This document shows, piece by piece, positions 33,401 to 44,296 of a stretch of 64,000 bases of DNA; the stretch's first letter is position 1, and each line of letters opens with the position of its first letter. A model generated the notes under the pieces. It saw only the letters and a list, made by a program, of their open reading frames with translations. It did not search any database and was not told the origin of the DNA. This stretch comes from Desmodesmus armatus. Lineage: Eukaryota; Chlorophyta; Chlorophyceae; Sphaeropleales; Scenedesmaceae. A program made the position numbers and the translations under genes. Where the stretch lies: assembly GCA_007449985.2 (NCBI GenBank), contig VIIQ02000746.1:62001-126000 (forward strand), written 5' to 3'.

Positions 33401-35222
33401 ATTGTGCAGTTCTATGGGGCCTGCCTGGAGATGGGCAGCATGTTCTTTGTCACTGAGCTCATGAAGGTGGGAGAGTGTTCATGCATCCATCACGTGGCAT
33501 CAGGAGCCTTGAAAGCCTGACACGGTCGTGATTGCATATTTGAGATCGATGGCATGAAGTCTTGGGACATGCCTGGTATGGTTACACACACTTACGGGGA
33601 TGCGGCAGCACATGGTAGTGCAGCAGCCTTGAAACATCATGAGCAGCCGCCCGTGAGTGACTATAGGTTGCATGTCCAGTGTCATGAGGTGTGCTGTTGC
33701 CTGTGCTGTTGCGGCTCCTGTCCCAGGGCGGCGACCTGTACTCGGCGCTGCGTCACCACTCAGAGACCATGAAGTGGGAGCGCCTGGGCAGGAAGGTGGC
33801 CCTGGACGTAGCACTGGGGCTCAACTATCTGCACGCGCAGGTGAGCAGCAGCACCGTCTTGATCTGCTCCTACACTGCTTGTGCTGCACATGAAAGGCTG
33901 GGACCCATCAGGCAGATACCACGAGGCTGGCTGGGCAGTGCTGAGGATGAACCACTGTCCCAAGTTCGTATACCGTGCTCAGTGCGACCGCTGGCCTTGA
34001 CTGTGTGGTGCCCGGTGTCGCTGTGTTGTTACTGCAGCGTCCGCCGATGATGCATCGTGACTTGAAGAGCCCCAACGTGCTGCTGAGCGAGGAGGGTGTG
34101 GCCAAAATTGCTGATGTGGGCATGGTGCGCAGCCAGGTCAAGGACCTGGTCACCGCACAGCCAGTCATGACGCCTCTCTGGGCAGCACCTGAGGTGGGTT
34201 GCTGTGTGCTAGCCATGGTCCGCTGGCATTGTAGTTGGCTGCGTCAGACTGGGCCCACTCACAACTGGAGCCTCAGGCAGGATGGGCTTGCCTTACATGC
34301 CAGGAGGGAAGCTAGAGGTGCTCCAAGAGCTGTTGGGAGGGTCAAGCCTTACCTCGCTCAGATGCCTCCAGAGCTGACTGTTTGTGCGTGCCTTCGTCGA
34401 CAGGTTGTGCGCCACGAGCGTGCCTCCATCAAGGCAGACATCTGGAGCTATGGCATCCTGATCTGGGAGCTGATCACCGGGGAGGATATCACAGAATACC
34501 AGCCACTCAGCATCAGCAGACAGGTGGGTAGACCTGCAGCATGAGGACCCTGCATGGACATAGCAGACAGACTTGATAACAGACTGGAGACCTTAGATCA
34601 ACAGAATTTGGGCGTGTTGTTGCGTGAAGACACTTGTGGTGTGCGGTCTTCCGGCCCGACTCCTCTGCTGCCTGCCTGCCTGCCTGCCTGCCTGCAGGTG
34701 GGCCCTAGCCCCAATGCCAAGGCCATGGCCCTCCCAGCACGCTGCCCAGCAGTCGCACGCAAGCTGTTTGTGGCATGCACCCAGATGGACCCAGAGCGGC
34801 GCCCACAGGCGCAGCAGCTGGTGGAGTGGCTGCGTGCTGACATCGCCGCCAGCAGGGCTGAGCAGCAGGGCTCTGTGAGAGGCAGCCATCCCCAGCACGC
34901 ACAACTGCTGCAGTCAGCAGGGGCTGGGAGCAAGCCGCCTGATGCTCATGTCTGCTCAGCTCGCGCTCTTCTGGCAAGTGACGCTCTCTGTTGCGGGGCG
35001 CATGAGTGCATCAAGGCTGTTTACAGGCAGCGTCAGCAGTTGCGGGCTCAACAGAGTCAGTCAACACCTACCGGCGCTGGTTGGTGTCTCCATCTGTCTT
35101 TGCTGGCCATTACACTTCAGATGATAACAGCAGGCATTCCTGCATGTGCAGCAGATGTGCACATGCGTTGCTGCAGTACTGATGCTCCTGGCTCTAGCAG
35201 GCCACTCCAGCTGGTGCCATGA
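27494..35222 (+). CDS. Armadillo-repeat TKL-type protein kinase
   Basis: Predicted Ser/Thr (TKL-like) kinase fused to an armadillo scaffold. Exons: 27494-28289, 28468-28684, 28841-28931, 29127-29596, 29751-29893, 30044-30394, 30610-32794, 32986-33088, 33323-33466, 33727-33840, 34038-34193, 34404-34523, 34698-35222; all phases agree, about 1,804 residues. ARM repeats run through residues 130-760 (GVVAHLVDLLRTG, GAIPALIDILSA, GVLPALLDMLDAA, GVVPTLLLLYRS). A low-complexity Gln/Ser/Ala/Pro linker follows to about 1,400. Kinase: Gly loop LGEGGFGVVYKA, VAVKLVK, MMHRDLKSPNVLL, activation segment KIADVGM, PLWAAPE, IWSYGILIWELITGE. The DFG motif reads DVG with Asp kept, so activity is still plausible. 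The acceptor before the last exon is built from CCTG repeats. The C-terminal tail after the kinase is weakly supported. The substrate is unknown. Confidence 0.9.
34665..34697. repeat. (CCTG)n tract forming a splice acceptor
   Basis: Six to eight CTGC/CCTG tetramers end in CAG at 34697 and form the pyrimidine-rich acceptor of the last kinase exon. Confidence 0.75.
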
Positions 35223-36325
35223 GCGCAGGCTGAATGGGCCGTGAAGGCCAGACAGGGCAGCCTTGTCACAGCTGCACGGCCGGCACCCTTCTCCAGCATC
35301 CGGTATGGACAGCCGATTTGTTACCGTATATTCATATGTATATTTGTGCATCATTCGACTGTTCACACAAAGCAAACCCAGCCTGTCCTTCACACTGGAT
35401 AGTGTGTGAGCGCACGCTGCAGCTGGCCGACATGCTACACTGTTAGACATATACTATCTGGTACTAGTGATACAGGGGCGGGGCACATTGAGGCATGCTA
35501 GATACTCGGTCGTTTTATCGTCAACTGGCGCGGATCATGCAGTTGTCCTGTGCTACACTGTGCTGTGCATACCTGTACACACCTGGCGCGCGTCCACAAC
35601 TGTGTGTCTGTGCGCGTATCATCTTGTCAGTGCATATGCGGTTCTGCACATGAGCCGTGCCGTTGTGCTCTTCAAGCATCTGGCAGATCAGTAAATTGAG
35701 ATGTGCAGTGTGCCTGCCATAGGGGCAGGTCGCAGGCCTACGCCTCGACTGAGCTGGTGCGGTTTGTGTGTAGCTGTCTCATGGGGAGGCAGGGTTAGGC
35801 AAGAGTCTCATGGTGGCGTTGGCAACAGGTGGCGCCCTGGGGTTGTTGCGCGGGGTTGGCCATTGATGGTAGCTGCCGTGTCTGCCTGGTTACGTGTTGT
35901 TCGCCTGGGATGTTTCAGGCAGTGCTGTGGCAAACAAAAAAAGCATGTGTGTCGCTAGTGCTCATGCTTGCTGGCCGCCGCGTGTGGGCTGCGTGCACGC
36001 ATACTTGGTGCAAAATGCAATTGACAGCCTCGGGCATGCAGTGTTAGCTGCCATTGCAGCTAACAGCGCAGCAAGGGTCGATGTTGTTTGTTGGTTTTGA
36101 GACTCCCAATCATGATTGAACTAGATGGGACAGGATCAAAGGCATGGCCAACTGTGGTTACAACACACCATGTCTTCCATCAGAATCATCTCTTTGCTTT
36201 TCCTTGTTGTCACCATTCTTTGGGAGTGGTTCTTGCCCTTCAATTGTAACAGCCTGCTACAGCCTCAATGAGCTGGACACCATCAGACAGGCCACTCGCA
36301 GTATCATGCATATGAACAATTAGAC
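35223..36325. other. Intergenic, no feature seen
   Basis: About 1.1 kb between the kinase stop and the beta-helix gene. No frame resembles a protein family on either strand, and no RNA gene was recognised. It should contain the kinase 3' UTR and the next promoter. Confidence 0.5.
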
Positions 36326-38823
36326 ATGATGCATGTGATCATGATCGCACAACCATGCACTACTGTGCATTCTATCAGCAGCTGTTCACGCCGCAGCTTT
36401 CTGACAGCAGCAACGTTAGCTCAGCTGCTTGTGACGCAGCGCCAGGCCCAAGCCGCAGAGGTAAGAAGTTGCAACCTTCTGCCCAGAGCTCCTGCTGAAT
36501 TCACCCAATGCTTGCCCAATGGACTTGCTGCCACAACTGCTTATCTTGATCCTCCTTGTCAACCACAGCACATACTCACGTGATGCTGCAGGTGTTGCGT
36601 GTGGGCCCTGATCACCAGTATAAGACCATTGGTGCGGCCATTGGTGCTGCACAGCCCAATGCCACTGTGCTCATTGATGCGGGCCGGTGAGCTAAGGGCT
36701 CACGCAGGTACATCCTAAGAATGTTACGTGTGCACATTCAGTGCATACAGCAGCAGTGGTGTGATGCTTGTTTGTTCGTAACTCGAGGGGTGCAGCTGTC
36801 GTTGCTCCTGTCAGTTGGGATTCAATGATACTCCATGATTGAGTATGGATGCTGCCGTGCAGGTACGAAGAGCAGCTGTTGCTGACTGCAAGCATCAAGC
36901 TGGCAGCGGCACAACAGGTGCGCACAACATGCCGTGACAGCACTTGCACATGTCATACTCTGCTTCTTGATGGACAGCTAGCTGCAGGTGCTCAGCCTTG
37001 TGTAGCGCATGTAGAGCGCTGCAGGTGCTCAGGGTCCAGCAAATGTCGAGCTGGTTCATCAGACCACACTTGAGCTGGTTTGCATGAACAAGGGTGAAAG
37101 CAATGCTCCTGACCACCATGCATAGCTGCAGGTGTGGCACTTGTCAGACAAGGTCACTACCCGCATTTCGTGCTTGTGAGGCACCAGCAAGCCAAGTTGA
37201 TGCCAGATCATGCTGCTGCTGCTGCTAAGAAGGGTGTTAGGCCTCTCTCGTCGCTGGGAGCACTGTGACCTTGGCCCCCCGGCAGCCTCGGCTGGTGTGT
37301 GTGTGTGGCCAGCCGGTGGGCATCCGGCCCCCTTGTCTTCTTCAAAAAAAGTTCATGCTGCTTAACCTTGCTCATGCAGGCTGGCAGCGTGGTGATCACC
37401 TGCAGCACACAGCAGCCATACCGTCACTGCCTTGAGGTGCCCAGCAGCAGTCAAGCTGTGGAAGTCACAGTGCAGGGCGTACGGTTTGAACACTATTCAA
37501 AATCGGTTGCCAACAACTACTGCATCTTTGCTCAGGCGCGCAGATATATCCCCCTTTGGTACTGCTGTTGTGCCCCTGTAGCGCCTGTAGGGCCGGTGTG
37601 ACAGCTGTGAGAAACTTCTTGTGGCAAACATGCTCCCTCTTGGCCAATGCTCTTTGATGCACTAAGGAATGCCAGCCGTCTCCATGACTTTGGCGCCCTT
37701 TCAATGCACAGTCACCATCAGGCAGGAATGCATGGAATCTCCGTGTGACTGACCCTCAGTGTTGTGCATATGCCTTGTTTGGGCTGCCTGTATCAACATG
37801 CACACCAAGGTTTGAATCCTCCCCAACATACTGTGTGTGTGACACACAAACGCACACATCTCACCAGCTGCTCCTGCTGTTCGTGTGCGTGACCCTTAGG
37901 GTGGCCGTGTGCACCTAAGTGAGTGTGACATCACTTCATCAAGTGGTGTGGGCGTGGGCGTGGAGGGTGCAGCTGTACAGCTGACCAGCTGCCGAGTGCA
38001 CGACTGCGAGCGTCATGGTGTGGCAGTGTTTGGCTCCTTGGAAGGTGAGCACGTGCCACCTGATCTTTGATGGGACTTTGCACGCTGGGTTAGTGACTTG
38101 AAGGCGTGGAAATCGAAGCACCCCTGCGTCGCCTTTTGAGGACTGCCAGGCTTATCTGCGGGTTTATCAGCAAGTGCCACTTGATCTTGATGGGACTTGG
38201 GCCAGGCCCTGATGCTTGGGTTTTTGGCTGTGTGCCAGCCAGCGTCATGGCATTTTGGAGCCTGCTGTTGCATGCAGCAACTACTGCCTTGGCAACCTAA
38301 GCAAGGCTGAGCCTGGAGGTTCCAGTGTCGGTATGGGCACAGCGTGATGCGGCTGGCACAGCAGTGGAACACTAAGTGGCAGCCCTAGTTGGCTTGGTGT
38401 GAGCGAACACTCACACTCACACTCATACGGTTTGAAACCAATAGGTAAGGTCGTGATTCTGCAGCATATTGCAATCTGGTCCTGGCCTATTAGGACTCCT
38501 AGTGAGCTGAGCTCATGCTGTCACATTGGCTGCTGGGTGCAGGTGCTCCTGGACGCTGTGAGGTGTCTAACTGTGTCATCACCAGCAACAAGTTGAATGG
38601 CATCCTTGCCAAAGATGGTGCTGAAGTGCTTGTGAGCAGTTGTCAGCTGACAGACAATGGGCAGTACGGGGTACAGCTGTCGTACTGCAGCGCTGAGATG
38701 AAGGGCAACCAAGTCACCAGGAATAAGCAGGGCAGTGTAGCTGTTGAGATAGGCACAGTCACTGTTGATGAAGAGCAGGTAGAGGCAGGCAATACGTTGT
38801 CTGAGCCCCTGACGCTGTTGTAA
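36326..38823 (+). CDS. Right-handed beta-helix protein with Tat-type signal
   Basis: Exons: 36326-36460, 36592-36686, 36863-36917, 37380-37535, 37900-38044, 38543-38823; phases agree, 288 residues. The N-terminus has SRRSFLTAATLAQLL followed by AQA-AE, a twin-arginine motif, hydrophobic stretch and AxA cleavage site, preceded by about 20 residues that could be part of a plastid transit peptide. This suggests the thylakoid lumen, by inference. The mature part is a pectate-lyase-like parallel beta helix: YKTIGAAIGAAQPNATVLI, then repeated rungs such as VHLSECDITSSSGVGV, AVQLTSCRVHDCERHG, CEVSNCVITSNKLNG, VLVSSCQLTDNGQYG. No catalytic lyase residues can be assigned. The intron after 37535 starts with GC instead of GT. 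The start codon is the first in-frame ATG; more 5' sequence could exist. Confidence 0.8.
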
Positions 38824-39514
38824 CAACACTTACTGAGAACTGGTGGTGACGGGGTACAAGATGTGCGGTGCTGCGCAACTGCGCAGTTCCTTGAGAAGTC
38901 TGTCTTGGGCAGCACGCAGCTGCCACTTCCCTCTTGAGGACTGTCAGTCACCATCTGTACCTGAGCAACCTTGTGGAATGCACTGGCTTTTGCACTCACC
39001 TGTGCCACCTGTGCTTCGAAGTGCACCGTGCACTGTGCGCATGACTGAAAAGGTAGTATACATACGTATGATGAGCATGGCTGCTGCTAGGACAATGCTA
39101 GGACCCAGCGTGTGCTGTTGGTTGCTGGGCCACGCAGGTCACACACAAGTTGCCCAGGCGCCACCCTGCCAACACTGACCCCAGACCCTTGCAAAAACCA
39201 CAAGGGGGCCTATAGGCAGCTGCTGGGCCCCGGAAAAGGCATGTCGTGTCTGCAACTGATCATAACAAGCAGTCCCATGGCCTAAGTTGTCTGCTGCTGT
39301 CTGCCTTGATGAATCTTCCTCAACAACTGATGTGGTCCGGTCAGCCACTGATCTGGTGGAGCAGTACTGTACTAGCTGTAGCTACAGCCTTGTAGGTGGG
39401 CTGGTGGGGACCGCGCTGCGTGTGATTGGGACAAGTTTATTCACCTTTAGCCACTGGCTATCCATGCAGGGTCTTGCAGGGAGGCGCACGCTCCTTCCAG
39501 TACAATTGGATGCG
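38824..39514. other. Intergenic, no feature seen
   Basis: Between the beta-helix gene stop and the HSP20-B promoter. A TGTAA word, the usual green-algal polyadenylation signal, overlaps the beta-helix stop codon at 38818. Nothing else is recognised. Confidence 0.45.
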
Positions 39515-39570
39515 CAAGCTGGAAAGTTCGAAGTTAGCAAATCAGAGCCCCGCCGTCAGTATAAATGCAT
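39515..39570 (+). promoter_or_regulatory. HSP20-B promoter: heat-shock element and TATA
   Basis: GGAAAGTTCGAAG near 39521-39533 fits the alternating GAA/TTC heat-shock element, and TATAAAT starts at about 39560. A transcription start near 39590 would leave a leader of about 60 bases before the ATG at 39651. Confidence 0.7.
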
Positions 39571-39650
39571 GAAACTTCAGGATAGAAGTCATAATGGTTA
39601 TCAAATCTGCCCTCTTCTACAGCAAGCTTGCAAACACACACTCAGTCAAC

Positions 39651-40960
39651 ATGGTCGCATTCATCCCCTGCAGGAACATGCGCATTGCTTGCCAGCCTAG
39701 CGCATGGCAAACGGCATTTGTGACCCCCATGCATCTGGCCTGGCAAGGCGTGGCGACGCATGTGGTGAGTGAACAGCATCAACCATTACTGTTCTCTGCT
39801 TCTGTGCACACTGTGGCGGTATGCATGCAAGTGCCATACATGATGCAACAGGGAGCAGTCATTAATCAAATGTTCAAATCTGAGACAGGGAAATGCATGC
39901 ATGCAGTTGATCTGATGCATATGCAACCAAAGACACGGATTGAGTGTTTGCATATGGGGAAATGCATGCATGCATATATGTTTCCTCTGCTGCCCTTTCG
40001 TCTTTCCCCATCATCTGGCCTTGGGTTCCCGGTATGGTCTCTCCTCTCTATTTTGCATATGATCTGATGCAATCAAAGCCCACTATCACCCTTTGCTGCT
40101 GTGCTGCTCCTCACACCTGCAGGATGCGTCAGAGACTGAGACTGATTACAAGCTACGCATTGACCTGCCAGGCTTCAGTGCCGAGGAAGTAGACATTGAG
40201 CTGCAAGGCAACAAGCTGACCATCTCAACCAAGAGAGACCAGCCCAATGACGGCACTGCTCAGGTGGGAGATGTAATTCAGGAAGTCCACGTGTGATTGT
40301 GACAACTCTTGAGAGCCATTGGTGTATCCATGCAGTTACACAGCATGCCTGTTAGTCACAGAGGATGCTTGCAAGGCATCAAACACTGGGGAGAACTGCC
40401 AGTCTGATGAACCCAGGAATAAACCTTCATTCACAGCAGCAGCACCACACCATTGCACCCACACAGGCTGAAACAGTGCAGTCCTGCAGGACCTGGCTGT
40501 CAGCACAATGGAGTCTATGTATCTTGCTCGACATGCTCAACACTGCACAGGCACCGCAATGCTCAGGCACCCCACTGCGCACAATGGTTCCACCTTGAAC
40601 CCAACACACCTGCATGCCTTCCACCTGTCTGCCCTTACCCCTTGCCACCCCTTCCAACAGGCCCCCCAGCGCAAAGCCTCCGTCTCCTTCTGCCGCTCCT
40701 TTGCGCTGCCTGACAACATCAGGGAGGACGACATCAGTGCCAGCCTGGACAAGGGGGTGCTCACAGTCACACTGCCAAAGGCAGAGCCATCACCCATGCC
40801 CCAGCCCAAGACCGTGGCAGTGCAGGCGAAGGATGCAGCTGCTGCTGTTGGTGAGGATGATGCACCCGCACCTGCAGCAAGGGGTCAGGCTGAGGGCAAG
40901 GGCAGCTCAGCACCACAGGGCCAGTGCATCTTCAGGCCCTGGGGCAGGTGCAACAAGTAA
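39651..40960 (+). CDS. Small heat-shock protein HSP20-B
   Basis: Second alpha-crystallin chaperone, in inverted orientation to HSP20-A and about 15 kb away. Exons: 39651-39764, 40123-40263, 40661-40960, all phase 0, 184 residues. An in-frame ATG at 39594 would add 19 residues but lies only a few bases after the expected transcription start, so 39651 is preferred. Domain: TDYKLRIDLPGF, DIELQGNKLTISTKRD, SVSFCRSFALPDN, LDKGVLTVTLPK. The N-terminal arm differs entirely from that of HSP20-A and has basic and Ser/Thr residues, so organelle targeting is possible but unproven. The tail is Ala/Gly-rich and ends GRCNK. A TGTAA word sits about 15 bases after the stop. A GCATGC-rich stretch fills intron 1. 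Confidence 0.88.
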
Positions 40961-42226
40961 CCGTTGTGCCTGACTGTAAGGCATCTTGCATGGCACGTCG
41001 GCTGTTGGTGTCAGATCTCAGTGACCCTGTCTTGCCAGTCCTGGACGGTGATGAACCGCCATCAACAGTTTATGTGAGAGTGTGTAGTAGAGTGGTGCAG
41101 CTGGGTTCACACCGCAGCAGGCACACTGGGTTGTTTGTCATTCAAGTCATACCTCACTTTGTGCATACTGACAGCGCTGCATGGAATTATTCTTCATCAA
41201 CCTGTTGACATGCACGCCGTGGGGGCTTTGGCATACACGTGCATGTTCCCATACACTTTCCTGCTGCTGCATGCCTGCTGCCGGGCTGTGTACACTTACC
41301 TGTGCAGCACTGCATTGTTTTATCTGAACCGTCTGCATGTACACGTGTTGGCATGAACGCTCCAGCATGCATGTGCATGCGCTTGTATACATGGTTGTTG
41401 CTGCATGCACGGCCTTGCTGCAACATGCAAGGCACGCATGAGCTGTTGCTGCAAACAAACAAACAGCAAACCATGCATCTGCCACTGTTGTGGCTAAGTT
41501 GTGGCTGAGGTGTACTGGACAGCTGTGATGTGTTGTGTCACCTTTGCTATGTGATGTCATCATCGACATGTGTGCTGGTTGCTGTTCCTGTTGATAAGGG
41601 GACTGCCTTTGTAAAATCCATGTTCAAGGCTGCAACCAGTGCTATGCTGCATAGTTGTGTGCATAACACAGCACCCTGCCACATGGCCAATCCCACACCG
41701 CATGCATGGGTCATCATCTTGCACGGCAGTACAGTCAGCTGCCTGCTGCCGTCGGCGTCAGCACTGCAGTGAATTGACTTGCCATTGGCTGCTTCAGCAA
41801 AGGCTGCCTGCATATGTGGAGACAATGGAGCAGCACAGCAACAGCAGTAGCGCTCACACAAGGCACAGCATAAAGTCGATACGATGAGCATGCAGCAGCA
41901 GAGGTAAGAGACAGCAGGAGGTTTCAGGGGAAAGCAAAAGCAGAACAGATGGTACACACATTGTTGTATGCATGACGGAGACAAGTGTCCACAGGGCATT
42001 GTTTTTGTCACCACCAAGTCCAATATGCAATGTACTCATGCATGCAACCACGCAACATCAACACCAGACCCAAGACACCACAGCCATGTCAGTCGTTTCA
42101 CTCCTGCCAGGGATGAACCTGTGGTGCGTACACCAGCCCACTACTTTGCAGCATGCGCCTGGCCCAACACACATGCAAGCAGTAGGCCAGGCAGGCTGCA
42201 GAAGCACAGGGCACAGCAGTATCTGC
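40961..42226. other. Intergenic, no gene seen
   Basis: About 1.27 kb with no convincing frame. It is rich in CATGCA and TGCATG words, notably 41220-41480. No RNA gene was recognised before the 5S-like sequence. Confidence 0.5.
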
Positions 42227-42350
42227 TGGACTACAGCACCTGGGCTTCCCGGTGTGATCTCTCACTCCAGTACTAACCAGGCCCAGTCAGGCTTAACTTC
42301 CGAGATCTTACGGGATCGGGTGTTTCAGTGACTGGTGGGGCCGTAGTCCA
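42227..42350 (-). rRNA. 5S rRNA gene or 5S-derived pseudogene
   Basis: Read on the minus strand, the sequence starts TGGACTACGGCCCCACCAG and ends GGTGCTGTAGTCCA, so the ends form a perfect 8-bp helix I. In between are the universal 5S blocks CCCGATCCCGTAAGATCTCG, GAAGTTAAGCCTG and GGGCCTGGTTAGTACT in the right order and spacing. The region after that (GAGTGAGAGATCACACC) departs from the usual GGATGGGTGACC of box C, and no T-run terminator follows. It is single, not in an array. It may be a functional dispersed 5S gene, a pseudogene or a 5S-derived SINE; true ends may differ by 2-3 bases. Confidence 0.8.
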
Positions 42351-42473
42351 GGGAGGGTGGCAACATGTGCCGGGTTGCGGCCACGAGGGCCCAAAGAATC
42401 AATCAACACAGACAAAATAACATACATTCAATATCACATCCATAAGATGGGGTGCCATACAACAGCTGACAAC

Positions 42474-43778
42474 TCAGGCGATGTTGTTGGCAGCGCCGGG
42501 AGCTGCTGCTGCAAGCTCCTCAGCCAGCACGGCCGCAGAAGCCAGCTCACGCAGCTTTGCACGCCATGCAGGCTGCGCTCGCGGCTTCCAAGGCTTGGGC
42601 ACAGGCTGCACCACGCGGCGCTGCTGCTGCGACTGTGTTCGCTGCTGCGCGGCAGGCGGGACGACCAGCCTGCTGCTGACAGCCTTGCTGCTGTTGGCCC
42701 TGCTGACTGCAGTGGAAGACGCAGCTGGCTGTGCAGGTGCAAGGTGCTGGAGTAGGGGCTGTGTGGCTGCAGCTGCTGCTAGGTCGAGCTGGCTGCAGAC
42801 TGCACCACTGCCTTCACAGCTTGTCTGACAGCTGACCACTGAGGATGCAGCTGCTGCGGCAGCAACGGCTGTAGCTGCTGCTGAGCTGGGGCTACCAAAG
42901 CTGCAGCTTGCGGCGCTGTTGTACTTAGCAGCCAGTGCTGCCTTGGTGCGCTTTGCTGTTGGCTGCTGCACAGCAGCTGGTGGTGGGAAGCCACTGCTGC
43001 AGCCCTGCTGGTGTGCTGGCTCAAAGCTGCAGGAAACAGCCTGGGATGTGCTGCCAGCCAGTGCAGCTGGTGCACTGCGCGCGGGCTGGTGCTGCTGCAG
43101 CAGGCTGCACTCTGGGCTCCCTGCTGCTGTGTCTGTGGCTGCCATGGCTGAGTGTGGTCGCTTGCTTGACTTGCTGCTGACAGTGCCAGCTGCACAACCG
43201 ACTTGGCAACCTGACTCCAGGATCGTGACAGACACAATGCTGAACTGCTCAGAGGCTGCATCAAGGTCGTCGCTGTGGGACTGCTGTTGATACATTTGGC
43301 CCCTGGTCAGCGGCTGCAGGCCCAGACACTCTGCAACCTGCCTGTGCGTCCTGAGGGTCTTGCCACAGGGGCTGTGGTAGAAGTTGTCTGTGGTCACACC
43401 CTGGCGTCCATGGCGCCTGCTGGTGATCCTGAAACGCAAAGCACAGTCCCAACCCTCCGGCAGGGTGCCCCCTGCAGCACAGACAGCCCTCAGATCAGTC
43501 TCTGCTGCTGCAGGGCTAGCTGCCACAGGGGGGCTCCTCGTCCCCCACAAGCACTCACCACATAACTCCACGTATGCCTGTAAGTTCTTGAACGCCTTGT
43601 CACGCCTGATAGCTTGCTCCTCCTGCGGCCGCCGAACCAACGCCCGTCAGCATCGACCTCTCCAAACATCCACAGCATCGGCCTTGGCTTGCTGGAGGGG
43701 CCCTCGGCTTACCGCTGAAGGCAGGGTGACTTCAAGTCCGTCCAGGCTGAGTGAGGAGTCCTCCTGGTATAAATCCAT
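42474..43778 (-). CDS. Methyl-CpG-binding (MBD) domain protein
   Basis: Two exons, 43778-43713 and 43622-42474, join in phase 0 to give about 404 residues. A DNA-binding MBD fold is indicated by LPEGWDCALRFRITSRR, NFYHSPCGKTLRTHRQVAECL at about residues 75-125, the typical LPxGW ... YxSPxGKxxR pattern. The rest is Ala/Gln/Ser-rich with a basic C-terminal stretch and no other domain recognised. The family reads DNA methylation or binds DNA in the nucleus; whether this one needs methylated CpG is unknown. A further small intron is possible inside exon 2 (donor after VELC, acceptor before AAETDLR), since both readings stay open. It is divergent from the KDZ gene, with 520 bases between starts. 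Confidence 0.8.
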
Positions 43779-44296
43779 CGCGAGCTCTGTTTGGCTGAAC
43801 GGAACTGCTGTGGCCCGACACAGCAGAAGAGAACCGTTGTATGGGCTTGATAAGATTGCAGAACACGCACAGCAAAGGAAAGGTGTACCTGGCCAGGCTT
43901 GGGTTTGTGGTTTTTGCTCATTCACTTTCCCTGCTTCAAGCTGGGAGGCTATGTGCATGTGCGGTGATGGCATGAAATGGCTACCTTTGGCCGTATGCTG
44001 GCAGGATCAAGTCAGGACAGCTGCCCATGTCCGTAGCCGGCCAGACTGGCCCACTAGTGGCACGAAGGTAAATTAGGGTAAAGCCCGATAATGTTAACCA
44101 GTGCAATTTCGACATATTGTCGATCATACATTCTTGTACTTTTGACCTGAAGTCGATTTTACAGGCCACCAGCAAACTCAACAACCCAGATCAACAGCAC
44201 AGTCTGCCAGGCACACAGCCGCTGTTTCCTGTGCCTGATATGGCCCCCACGTGTGATTCCGCACCATCGCAATAGAGATCAACGTAGATAGCAGCC

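Noticed and set aside
37735..37830. tRNA-like T-loop word GGTTTGAATCC
   Set aside because: No acceptor, D or anticodon stems could be paired around it on either strand.
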